Origin: Chamaecyparis obtusa
Taxonomy: Eukaryota; Streptophyta; Pinopsida; Cupressales; Cupressaceae
Reading direction: 5' to 3'
NCBI GenBank assembly: GCA_027943335.1
Contig: BSBK01002080.1
Span: forward strand, 1,058,001 to 1,122,000
DNA length: 64,000 bases
Shown in pieces: positions 36,666-48,661 of this stretch. Position 1 is the stretch's first letter. Every line of letters starts with the position of its first letter. The position numbers and the translations under genes are program-made. The notes beneath the pieces were generated by a model, which saw nothing but the letters and a program-made list of their open reading frames with translations, did no database searches and was not told the origin of the DNA.

Positions 36666-39600
36666 GACACCCAAGGTAATTTGAGAAGTGACCCTGTCAT
36701 GACTCAGTTGTGCAAGGGAAAACCAAGATAGTTAATCTCCTCCTTTGTTAGCCATGATGAATCTTCAAAAGGTCATCCTTTCCATTTGACCAAATACTCT
36801 TCATATGTCCTGTTCCTTGTGCTTCTGCCAACATGACTATCCAGTACATCTTCAATCTCCTTGATATTTGAATTGGTTGCTGGAATACTCCACTATGCTA
36901 CTGCAACCTCATCTTCAACACCTCCTTCATGATACTCTATCAAATTTGAAATGTTAAACACTGGTGAAATATTCAGCTCACTAGGCAATTCTACGTCATA
37001 TGCATTTCCCGAATCATGCTTCTTATATATCTTACACGGTCCAAACTTTTTCATTTTCAGCTTGTTATATGTACCAACCAAAAATTGCTCCTTCCACAAA
37101 TGAATCATAACTTCATCACCAACCTGAAATTGCTTATGCCTCCTTTTTTCATCTGCCTTAGCCTTATAATGTGCATTCACCTTGGTAACATGCTTCCTTA
37201 CCTCCTCATGGATGTTCTTCAAGTGTTCTGCAAAATCCTCAGCTTTAGCACTACTTATTTCTCCTTTACCTATCTTTCTCAATTCAAATGCATTTCTTGG
37301 ACTACTTCCATATATAATCTGGAATGTTGATTTACCAATGCTCCTATTGACAGATTTAATGTATGCAAATTCTACCTGTGGTAAGATCAAATCCCATCCT
37401 GTTGGCTTATCTCCAACCTAATATCTCAGTAGATTTCTCAAACTTCTATTCACCACCTCTGTCTGTCCATCAGTCTATGGATGATGTGATGAACTAAACT
37501 TTAAATCTGTCTTCAACTTTTTCCATAATGTCCGTCAAAAATATCCAACAAACTTAGTATCTCGATCTGAAACTATGGTCTTTGGCAAACCATGTAGTCT
37601 CACCACTTCTCTAAAAAATAATTCTGCTACATGAACAACATCATTAGTCTTCTTACAGGGAATGAAATGTGCTATCTTTGAAAATCTGTCAACCACCACA
37701 AAAACTGAATCATGTCCCCGCTGTGTCCTTGGTAAACTAAGAACAAAGTCCATACTAATATCCTCCCAAGGCTTCTCTGGTATAGGCAATGGATGATACA
37801 ACCCTATATTCTCCTTCACTCCTTTCGCCATCTGACATACTCTACAACTCTATACAAACTTCTTCACATCTTGCTGCAATTGTGGCCAATAATAATTTTC
37901 ACTAACCAAAGCAAGGGTTTTATCACGACCAAAATGTCCAGCCAATCCTCCACTATACTTCTTTTTGATGAGATTCTTCCTCATAGAACTTCGTGGAATG
38001 TATAATTGACTCCCTCTGAATAGCATATCATCCTAGATGATGAAATCCAACCATTTCATCCTGTCTAGAGTAATAAGTTCTGTACAAGCTTTCCAAGCTT
38101 CACCAAAATTAGGATTCTCTGGATACAAATTCTTAAGTTCCTTGAACCCAACCACCTCAATCTACATCTCTATCAGTAATAGTTGCCTTCTGCTAAAAGC
38201 ATCTACAACCCTATTAGACTTTCCACTTCCGTGTTTCAAAATAAATGTATAACTCTGCAAAAACTCAACCCATTTCAAATGCCTTTGATTCAACTTTCCT
38301 TGACTGTTCAAATATTGCAAAGCTTGATGATCAGTATACAAAACAAACTCCTTAGGAAGTAGATAGTGTCTCCACTTCTTTAATACCTGAACTATAGCAT
38401 AAAATTCCTGATCATAGACATAATATTTTCTCTTGGCATCATTTAACTTCTCACTAAAATAAGCAACAGGTTTACTTTCTTGGCTCATAATAGCTCCTAT
38501 TGCAGTACCACTAGCATCACAATCTACTTGAAACACATTATTAAAATTTGGAATTGCTAAAACAGATTGTTCTGTAACTTTTTATTTGAACAATTGAAAA
38601 CTCTTTTTTGCCCCATTAGTCCACTTAAACTCTTTTCTATCCCCTCTCATTGTTTTAGTCAAGGGTCCACAAATATTGCTAAAATTTCTGATAAAATTTC
38701 TGTAAAAGCTAGCCAAACCATGAAAAGATCTTACCTCAGTAGCACTCCTCAGAGTAGGCCATTCAAGGATAGCCTGTACGTTCTCTGGGTCCATTTTTAG
38801 ACCTTCTACTAAAACTGCAAATTCTAAATACACTAACTCTTTCTTCACAAAACTACACTTCATCAAATTAATCAACAATTTCTTATCTCTCATCTTCTCA
38901 AACACCATATGAATATGCATCATATGTTCCTCCAATATCTTGGTAAAGATCAAAATATCATCTAGGTAAACAATGACAAACTTACCCAGAAATTATTTCA
39001 GAACCTTGTTCATGAGCCGCATGAAAGTGCTCGGTGCATTGGTTAGCCCAAAAGGCATGATTAACCACTCATATAGTCCTTCCTTTGTTTTGAAGGTAGT
39101 ATTCCATTCATCTCCTTCTCTGATCCAAATCTGGTGATATCCACTCTTCAAATCTATCTTTGAGAAATACACAGCTCCACTCAAATAGTCCATAATATCA
39201 TCCATTCATGGCAATGGAAAGCTATACTTGATTGTGATATTGTTTATTACTCTGGAATCTATACACATCCTCCACTCTCCATTATTCTTTGGTGCTATGA
39301 CCGCTGGTACAGCACAGGGACTTAGACTCTCTCGAATCAACTCCTTCTGCAATAACTCATGTACTTGTCTGTTCAACTCTTCACTTTCTGTTGGTGTCAT
39401 TCTATCTGCTGCCTTGTTTGGCAAACTGGCTCCTAAAATTAAATCCTTCTGATGACTGATCTTCCTTATCAGTAGTAATTCATCAGGTACATTATCAGAT
39501 ACAATATCTTGAAACTCATTCAACAAATCTGCAACCTCTACAGGTACATCCTCTACTTTTTCTTTACCAACTTTTGGAATTAAAGTAAAACACACATGCT

Positions 39601-41313
39601 CATGCCTCATACCATCTAAGAATTTTCTTCCATCATCAAATGTTATTTTTGCATTACCACATAACTTTTCTTTGGTCTCCTTCAATGGCTTTAGCTTATG
39701 TCGCACTCCATCCTTTGTCAGGGAATAGGTATTCACATGACCATCATATACAACACATCTGTCAAACTACCATAGTCTACCCAATAACATATGACATGCA
39801 TCTATAAAGATGATATCACATAGTACCTCATCTTGGTACCCACCGATCTTGTACTTTACCAGGCACTGTTCACTGACCATGAGCTTGTGGTCATCCTGCA
39901 CCCAGGCAATCCGATATGGATGTGGGTGTTTCTGTCTCTTGAGCTTCAACTTTGTCACCATCTCTTCTGACACCAAATTGTTAGTGCTTCCACTATCGAT
40001 AATCACATCATAGTATTTACCCTCACACTTGCATCGAGTGTGAAACAGGAACCTCATTTGTTCAGGTTCGTTCTCACCACTCAGCAAGACTCTTCTATTA
40101 ATTAGTGTTTCTCCTCTTTCAACATCTTCAAAATTTGATGATCTAGCATCTTCATCTACATGTGCAAGCCTGGCCTGGCTTTCATTTCTCCTATCTATTC
40201 TGCCTTCATGCTAAGGACATTCAAATGCCCTATGACCTTCTTCTCCACAGTGAAAACATGTTCCACGGAAGCCTCCTCTTCCAGATCCTTGTCCTCTTCC
40301 TCTTCCTCTCTGATCTCTATTACTCTGATCCTGGAAATGATTGAAATTATTTTCTCTCTGATTTTGACTGCTACTAGCCTCATCCTTCTTTTTCAGATCT
40401 TCATTTTGGCCACCATATGACCCTCTGCTAGATCTTCCACCATGACCTTTTCCATTTTGTCTGCTCTCAAACTTCTTGTTCAACTTTTCTTCTACTTTTA
40501 GGGCAAACTAGTATGCCTCCTCAATACTATTCATTCAAACCAGATTCAACTCCTCTTGAATGCTTGGCCTTAACCCATTAAGGTATCAGGCAAATTTCTC
40601 CTTATCAGCTTCTACATGGCCTATTCTGATGAGGAGTCGATAGAACTCTTTTGTATACTCCTGAATAGATCTTCCTGCTTGCTTCAAACTTTGTATTTTC
40701 TTTAGTAGGTCAAGCTCATAATCAACAGGAATGAACTGTCACTTTAATTTATCCATCATCCGATCCCATCTTGTGATTTTATCTTTCCCTTTTCTATTTC
40801 ACTCCAATTGAATCTCTTGTCACCAGATCTTCGCATGACCTTTCAGTCTGGCCTTCACAAATTTGACCCTATCAGGATTCTCAACATCTTCATACTCAAA
40901 ATATTCCTCACATTCATTGATCTAGTCGATCAATTTCTCTAGGTTAAGATTTTCAGAAAATGTAGGAACCTCAATCTTAGGTCTTTTCCCAATCTTAGAA
41001 ATCGTCCGAAAAAGTCTTTCTTCCTCCCAATTCACAACGTCAACTTCTCCTTCTTGATATTCTTCTTCGACTTCATCCTCACTTTCATCTTTGACATTAA
41101 GATTCATTCCTCTGTGAATCTCTTCTTGCAATGCTTGCACTTGTCTCTGTAGCTCTCTAACCTTAGGTGTCACAGCACCAGCTCTTCCGCCACGTTCTCT
41201 TCATGGAGGCATTTTTGTGATGCGCGCTGAAATCCTAACCACGGTCCTGGTGCAAACTACCTCATAGTCAGTGATCTGTTTACACACTCAAGAACTCCTA
41301 CTCTGATACCACT
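36666..41313 (-). pseudogene. Array unit 4: full-length but dead gag-pol
   Basis: The internal length of 4,648 bp equals gypsy-2. It is the only array unit that keeps the gag ATG (41210-41212). The gag knuckle CFHCGEEGHRAFEC is complete (C-x2-C-x4-H-x4-C), followed by protease DSGSTNNLVS. Stops shared with units 2 and 3 are at 40739, 40586, 38993 and 38162; the family chromodomain TGA is at 36773-36775. RT (39205-38582), RNase H (38536-38162) and integrase (37831-36893) are recognisable with further private changes. Confidence 0.93.
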
Positions 41314-42150
41314 TGATGAAGGGTGCTCCCCTTAATACCACAAACACTTAACAGTAATAGAGAAACAACAACAATAATATGCAAGAACAGAAAATTGGCT
41401 TCTTAGTATCTCCACAAATGTGGAATTACAAACTTTCAGAATTACAATATGCAAAGCCACATGGGCATTCCCTTACAATATTTTGTAGGACAAAGCCTCG
41501 AATCAATACCCAGATCTACTACCCAGAACTGCCCTAGACAACACTACGGGCCTTCTTTATATAGGCAATTTTCACCGCCCGAGAAGGTTCTAGAAATTTA
41601 GCCCTTAGGGCCGACCAAACTTAGAATTATTTTATTTTACAATTTATTACATCAAAGTCAGCTCAAAATCAGTTTTGAAACCCAAACAAAAATTTTGAAG
41701 AAAAATTATTTTTCGCCATTTCAGGTGACCCAACTTCCGAAGACCATAAGTCATCACCCGTTGACCTGATTGGCTATTATAACCCCATTTTGGAAATTCC
41801 ATGAAGTGCTCTACAGGCTTGACTTGTACAAAGCACCCATCACCCAAATTTTTGACCTCATCTAGGGCCTCTAAAGCCTTCAAAACTGAGTTTGAAGTTT
41901 TTGTACCCTGCTACCAATACCGAAAATCTTCAATATCTTCAAAACTAGACCTGATCTAGCCATGAAACTTTGCTGACAGGCTGATATGACTGAGATGAAC
42001 CTCCACATGTAAAATTAGAACATTCCGAGATCGTAAGACCAACTTACTAAAAATAGCAACTCTGCACAAGATAGCCCTTATTGAATACAAAAATAGAAAT
42101 ATTTTTGGGTGATACAAGATTGCTCTTACACCTAGGATGCTCCTGCATCA
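41314..42150 (-). repeat. Array LTR E (837 bp, outer right)
   Basis: This is the 5' LTR of unit 4 and the right border of the array. It is shorter than the others because 17 bp are missing near 42058, between AAAAATAGCAA and CTCTGC, where other copies have the intervening GTTTCCATAAATAGCAA. It is followed by TSD TTTGT (42151-42155). Confidence 0.93.
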
Positions 42151-42805
42151 TTTGTATATATGATTAATACATAGAGAGAGAAAATAACATCATTATTCTA
42201 CATATCTCATAACCAAATAAATGAGACTGACATCAAAGGTTATATAAAATAAGAAACTCAAATTGACCCAAAACCAAACCAAGAGATTGGGAAAAATAAT
42301 CAAAACTATAGGGTTTTCCCGTGTATGAACTATGGACCATCTCTGAATAATAACAATGATCGAGGATTTTGAAGGATCGCTAAGACTTGTGAAGGCAGGT
42401 GGAGACTATGCCCAGTACCTACAATCCTGCATCACCGAGAAGAGATACATGTGCATAGATATATACAATAAGGCATTTGCAAACAGATGACCGAGATCAA
42501 TACATCATGTGGACCTCAACTAAATGAGTAACTACAACTTCATCCCGAGTTATGATAACACATCAATCACATATACATAAAGCATGAGGCATCACATATA
42601 TATAATGGTTAGCTTCCAAATCCTTGGATATACAAGATAAATGATTTCCAAATTTCATAAACATTAAACAATAATCATAACTAAGTATGTCTAAATATCT
42701 GATAAGCATATCATAGATATAAATGTAAATACATAGTTCTATTCATCATAATGTAAAATGTCCAAATCAAAGAGTCCAAGTATAATCATTGGAGAGGGTG
42801 TTACA

Positions 42806-42820
42806 TCCTCCCCCCCTAAG
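42806..42820 (-). other. Polypurine tract of the LARD-like element
   Basis: The minus strand reads CTTAGGGGGGAGGA immediately before the LTR start TGTAACACCC, a textbook position and composition. Confidence 0.8.
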
Positions 42821-45800
42821 ATGAGACTTACTCCTGGAGGTCAGCAAGTTAGAAATGGAAATACATCAGACATTATCTCCAAAATGCATTTTAACTAATA
42901 TCACATGCATAACTAATCCTTGAAACTGGGCACTATATAGAGAATAATCCTCAGAACATGGTTAAGTATGAAATATATATCCCAATCAATTTTACTATCA
43001 CCAATAAGGATAAATTTAACTTGATCAAATATCAATATAAATAGAATTTTACCTTTACTTAGAAGTAAGAACCAAGGTATCTAGCCTGGACCACTCAATT
43101 CTCCCTAAAATGTATCAAAATGTTACAAATTCCCTCTCTTTCAACACATATAAACCAAATTTTTACTTGCATCCAACATAATGATATATTTCAATCTAAC
43201 ATAAAACATTGAGCATATCCAAATGTGCCTCATAAACAATCATATCAGTCCACATCACTGGGATTACACATCACAAGGATCATGAGTGGATATTCCTCTC
43301 TAGACAAGCTCTCACTCCGAGATACAATACCAATCTCATCTATATCCAAAATCCATAATCAATACCTCACATAGTGGCTTGATGGTATCTTGGGCCTTTG
43401 TAATGAAAACCCTCCATACAAGTCCATGTGTCATATCCCTTGTTTGTGTAAGGTGGTTAGCCTCCAAGGAACAAACACCACACATAGGAAGGTAGTGGAT
43501 ACTAGATGCATAATAGCCTCACATACCCCCATCCTCAAGGGTTCCCTATGTCTACTTCCTTGTATACACTCACCAAGTCCGCCTCATGCATCCTTAGTGA
43601 GGAATCACAACACAACACAACACAAGACCAACATTACGAAAGAATATAGTTTAGCCATCAAAGCTCAATAATAATAATAAAATAAAATAGAATTATCAAT
43701 CTCAACAATAAGATAAGAATAATCCAAGATAAATTTCATAAGTCTTGGCTAAAATATCATAGAAAATTAAAGACAAGAAAATTGTTGGTCTACACAATTG
43801 AAGATAAAGAAATTCACCATAAATTGCACATCACATCACTGTGTGACTATATCTAGTCACCTCATGAGGAAGGAGGGAACAACATCCAGCTATCGCAATA
43901 GCCCTTCATGTGGTTGGGCCCGGGCAACACTACCCACATGGCATAGGGGGTTCACCTCAGCAACACCCCTACATCAAATGGTGTAGAATAAGCAGGCCAA
44001 CCCACCTAGCATGACCATACACCAAGTGGAGTAAGCACACTCTAGTCGTATGTCACATGGCAGTGTTCCTTGTGGAGTAGGCACACACAGGACACGCCCC
44101 GCATAATGATGTCTCTCATAGATCATCATCGTAGCTAGAGGTATACATGGCTTGGGCCCACCCATATGCCTACCATGTCTACAAACTGAGCATCCATGGG
44201 TGCCCCTCTACAAGCATGCAAGCATCACCAATATACTCTGCATCAAGTAGGACACAAAATACATACATATACTATGCCTTCATGTAATTATGTATGAGGC
44301 ATCGTGTTCTCGAGCTCAGCTCACTACCATCAGCAACACAACATCATCACCTCACACTATGTCAGAACAATAGTGGGGTGTGGCATCATATTCATTGCAT
44401 CATGTCGGAACATGTGCGAATATGGTATCCATCACAGCATGGGCTAACAGAATCTCCCTCCACATGTTGGACCACATAGAAATGTACATATCCATAAATC
44501 ATATATATCCTCATATAGGTTCATATCTAGTACTGGTATTGTGCTCAAGAATTATGGAAATTAGGATAAACACTTATGAACCAAATGTTTAGGGTCATCA
44601 TAAGGGGAAGCATAGTTTACTCTTTTCCCTTGAGTAGTGGAAGCTAAGGTCACTTCACATAACCATTATACATATGCCACATAAATACCCAAGGAAATGG
44701 TGCTACTACTACCCCTCCACATACTAAATTACCAACACTCATGGGTTGGCACTCAGTAGGGTGATAAACAAGAAAGCAACATATGAGTGGTATGGTTCTC
44801 CCATACCCTTATCCAAAAAATAACTTCCATGGATGACACATATATATATATATATTTGGTCAGTAAAAGGCCTAGGCCAAATTTTTTTATTGATATAGGA
44901 AAAATATAATACAAAACTCCATTCTGTGCGGGCACTGGTAGGAAAGAATGGACAAGAAAACCTCTAGTCTAGCCCAAGACCGAAGTCCGATAATTGATAT
45001 TACAAACAATATTATGAGGGCATACCCTCATTTACATTAGTTGCTGCAAGTAGCCTTTTGTACATAATTTAGAGAATCCTGATATTTATTCTTTGATTAG
45101 CCTCTTTTGCTAATCAGACTCTGAATATGCTGGCGTGAGGGGTTCCTTACTACTACTATCCTCTTATTCATTGCCCTGTTTACATGAAGATCTTCACAAC
45201 AATACTTGATATGATATGTTAATATTAGTTATCCCATAAGGTTAGGAAATCAAAACAAAAAAATTTAAAGGAGTCTCATCGTATGAGGAGTGCACTCAAA
45301 CTCAATAGAAACCAAGAATCTTTATACATTAATATATTAAAGCCAATCTATTTAAACTGGGGCTATTCCCATATACCTATTTCGATGTAATTTAATTCCC
45401 ATCTTCTCCTAACCATTTGGTTAGAACAATATTTAAAGATATTCACTTAGTTTATGATATGTAGTGACTATTAGAATTCACGAACCTCAACTATTTACAT
45501 TGTGATCAGTAATCTATTAACGGTTATAAAAAACATGTCTTTAAGAGGGGGATGAGATGTGTTTATGTGATTACCAAGAGACTACCAAAAAATAGTAGCA
45601 CTATAGCCGGCTGCATCGGTTATTCATAGAACAAATTCTTCCTTAAAACTGTTAGTTTTATAATGTGGCCTATTGCTTCCTGTGTCAGGGATTTAACATT
45701 CTTTATCTACTCCCGCATTCATCTAATTAATGGCTATTCTAATAAATGTATCCATTATTAGCTTCCGTGTAGACCAGTATCCATCCTCTACTTGATTCCA

Positions 45801-46020
45801 TTTGCAGAAGCAAATTATAAGGAAAAAATATATAAAGAAATTGCTAAATAATAGCATATCTAATATTACTCCTTAGAAACAGAAACATAATAGACCTTCC
45901 ATAGAGGTGTTCCATATAGTGAAGAGCAATCAATTTCATCCTTATTAGTTACATCTTTGGCTCTGCTAAATAACTATCAATAGTTTATTTTCTAAATTTA
46001 TATCTAGTCCCTTCATCTAG
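42821..46020 (-). other. LARD interior, left part: no gene recognised
   Basis: No retroelement or host domain was seen on either strand. Short open frames (43390-43671, 43798-43986, 44294-44592) are low-complexity or have no family resemblance. A weak repeat on (G/A)TGGAGTA(A/G)GCACAC occurs near 43975, 44025 and 44075, and an (AT)n run at 44841-44855. A hairpin-prone GGCCTAGGCC lies near 44868. Confidence 0.5.
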
Positions 46021-46599
46021 CTAGAGGTCTATTATCTTATCTGAATCTATTTCTGCAAGGTATTCCAAATCTGTTGTCCCCACTTCATCTTGATGCCAAT
46101 ATATAAAGAACCAGTCTTCCCTTTCTGGCTTCTGTATATGGAAATAATATAGAAGGAAATCTGTATTTCTCTTGGCTATATCCCTATATTCCAAGAGGTC
46201 TATCATATCCTCTGTTTTAGAAGATGATGATGATCTGTGCCAGAGAGATTTGCCAAATTTCCTAAGGAGGGAGTTCCTTTTAGCATGTTGAAGGGCAGAG
46301 TTGAGATGTCCTAAGAATCTCTTTTTGAAAGTCTTGTTACAAAGACTTCGAACATCTTGGTCTTCAATACCCCATGATGAAATGACTGTCAGAAAACCAT
46401 AGATGAAAATGGTCGGGTTTCTAATTCTATCCTTAGAGATGATGATATCCTTTCCTATGATACAAAGAATGGCTTTGGGGATGAGGGGATTATTATCCTT
46501 CAGCATTTTCTTGACATGATTTGGTAGGATCTTTCCCTCAGAGGCCAATTGTCCTCTGCTGAAGGTAAGCATGGCTGAAAGCACCATGTTATCCTGCAT
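46021..46599 (-). pseudogene. LARD relic ORF B, unknown protein (192 codons)
   Basis: This is an uninterrupted minus-strand frame from MQDNMVLSAMLTFSRGQ. I do not recognise the family. It is rich in Lys/Arg in the middle (KKRFLGHLNSALQHAKRN) with a Ser run (HRSSSSSKTEDM) and ends DWFFIYWHQDEVGTTDLEYL. The C-terminal pattern DF-x-Y then W-x-x-YWH(K/Q) resembles the end of relic ORF A at 47879-48661 in the same interior, suggesting two diverged copies or parts of one ancestral protein. An unbroken frame in an otherwise stop-rich interior could be chance, recent arrival or residual constraint. Confidence 0.45.
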
Positions 46600-47878
46600 T
46601 AGAAATTATGAAGGGTCATAATGGGTTCCCTATGGATCCTAAGCTATATATAGATCATAGTGTATTTCTCACTACAACTTAACATGCTCACATAATCCGA
46701 AACATTATAAAGTTGAATCGGTTAAACTTAACAGTATTTATAGAGGAAGGTGAAAGGTTTGGGCTAGTACATGAAGAGTTAATACTTAATTCTGCTGCTT
46801 TAAGGTTTCAATTAATCTTACATGCTCACAATATTCATTAGTCTTTCTAAGGTATATATCGACTGACTATGATTCCAGAGATCCTCCTATTGTCTTATGA
46901 GCATATGTTACTAGAGGGAACTCATCTATTTTTGGTGAGATTATTACCATTTCACAATTACTACCTTATTATTATTCAGCCCAAGACCAGCTAATCAACA
47001 TGATAGTTTCATTATTCATTAAAGTCTTTGATTATCTCTCTAATTTAGATCACACTACTCATAAGGGAGAAAGCCTCATCTTTTCCCTATACTACTGAAG
47101 CTTTTACTTTAAAAATCCATAGCAAGGTGAAGGAGATGATAGTGTGAGATCTAGAGGGAACTTTAAGGCTTAAAGCACAATTGGAAATGATTTCTAAGGC
47201 TTAAGGCATCAGTAAACCCACTGGTATATACAACTATCCCATCATGACTCATAGATATGGCCACTAGTTGATTGAGAATTGAGGTTGAGTGGATAGGTTT
47301 CCTTTGCCCAAGAGGCTCCTACCTGAGGAAATATAAACATGCTACCAATCTCTTGCCTTGACTATAGGCCTTATCAACATGACAGGAGGGAGATGTCATC
47401 ATTACTATAATCTTAATAGAATACTGAGAACATCTCTACTATCACATACAACTCCTCTATTTTCCTGCTAGTCTCACCTCCTTTGCACATCTCCTATAAT
47501 TAAAGGACATGGGTTAATAAGATTTATTTAAAGATCTTTTATTATGAAGGAATAACACCTGGTCTTACCCTATAGTGGCAGGGTAATAACTTTTATCATA
47601 CATACAGGGGGGGAATCCAATTGTAGTAAAAAGACACAAAACAAGAACAACACACATATATTTACATAAAAGTTCTCTACATAACATATTACTATATACC
47701 CATGAGGATATATACAAAAATTGCAAAATTTAATAAGATTGTACATAGTATCCCTAGGAATTTTGGAGAGAAATAAACCTGCTACTATACTTACATTCCA
47801 TATTAATACTTATATGCTAAAGTAAACATTACTAGACATGTCAGACATTGGGTCCACTACTCAGTCAATTTCCTCTTT
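46600..47878 (-). other. LARD interior between relic ORFs: no gene recognised
   Basis: Stop-rich AT-rich sequence on both strands; nothing recognisable. Confidence 0.5.
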
Positions 47879-48661
47879 CTAGACTGCACAACATTCCCAA
47901 TTGTTGCCATTTTTAACCATTACTACAATGCCTTCATCATCTTCCACTTCTTTCCTTGAAAGACGGGTTCATCTGGCAACTTCTGGTGCCATAATATGCA
48001 GTTTTGATGGCTCTACATGATCAAAATACTTTGGAATGTTGAAGCCCTCCTTGTGCCAGTAGGTGAGGATCCATTCCATTTGCACCTCCTCAGACAAGAC
48101 TTCATGGTAAAAGAAGTCTAAGTTTTTGAGCATCTCCGGCTAGTGGGTGTCAAAGTTATCTTCATCTTTGAAAGTCATCATAGGCACTCATTGCGATTGA
48201 GGGATTTTGCCAAGCTTAAGGATCTCAGTCTTCATTGTGACTTCTGGGTATGGAATTATGAGCTGGCTGTCAATACAATGCACCATACATTCCAGTCCTC
48301 CTAGGTGTTCCTCATCAAAGATCTCCCTTGCTACCTGGATAATCTCCTCCTTGGTCTTGCCTGTGAAAGTTGATAGTGCAATAAATTGACCTATTATTGC
48401 ATCGTTGGTTCTAAAGGTAAACTCATTGTCAAAGTGCTAATCTCCCAGGGCTCTCTCTACAGCCCTTCTGGTTGAGTCTGGTAAGGGATTCAGAACTTGA
48501 TTCCACCATTTAGGTAGAATGAAACCCCTAAAGGCCATCGCTTTGTATCCTCTAGTGGAGAAGGTAATTAGTCTAGATTCCATGTCTTGGGTTACTGGAG
48601 AGAGGATGTGTTGTTTGAGGTTGCATATATGGCTTGGATTTGAGCCTATCCTTCTCTCCAT
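47879..48661 (-). pseudogene. LARD relic ORF A, unknown protein (about 260 codons with stops)
   Basis: One minus-strand frame from MERRIGSNPSHICNLKQH at 48661 runs to 47879 with stops at 48437, about 48190, about 48140 and about 47968. Legible parts are FRGFILPKWWNQVLNPLPDS, NDAIIGQFIALSTFTGKTKEE, GGLECMVHCIDSQLIIPYPE and VQMEWILTYWHKEGFNIPKY. No known domain was recognised. The frame stays readable across the stops, which argues for an old coding region of the LARD-like element rather than chance. The terminal W-x-x-YWH motif is shared with ORF B. Confidence 0.55.

Larger units (their letters stand above)
20708..42150 (-). mobile_element. Tandem chromovirus array: five LTRs alternating with four internal regions
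   Basis: The order along + coordinates is LTR A (20708), unit 1, LTR B (24825), unit 2, LTR C (30314), unit 3, LTR D (35813), unit 4, LTR E (41314-42150). All units point to the minus strand, adjacent units share one LTR, and only the two outer edges carry the TSD TTTGT. Internal regions are 3,263, 4,635, 4,645 and 4,648 bp; gypsy-2 has 4,648. All five LTRs are one sub-variant, distinct from gypsy-2 in the promoter-proximal segment. This is the product expected if one inserted element was multiplied by unequal recombination between its LTRs. Independent insertions would each have left their own TSDs and LTR pairs. Confidence 0.93.
18017..42805 (-). repeat. Left (3') LTR of the LARD-like element, interrupted by the gypsy array
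   Basis: Excluding 20708-42155, this is about 3.34 kb and matches 50725-54458 almost end to end. Divergence is low in the AT-rich middle and about 4% by eye in the more GC-rich part near 19020-19320. An (AAT)n microsatellite lies at about 19627-19651. It retains about 180 bp (42607-42790) missing from the right LTR, and lacks about 0.6 kb found in the right LTR after 53150. Confidence 0.88.

Noticed and set aside
20708..42150. Four independent gypsy insertions side by side
   Set aside because: Neighbouring bodies share single LTRs and there are no internal TSDs, so independent insertion is not supported.
43390..44592. Cluster of short open frames in the LARD interior
   Set aside because: His/Ser-rich and low in complexity, with no consistent frame or known motif; they are reported only as non-coding interior.
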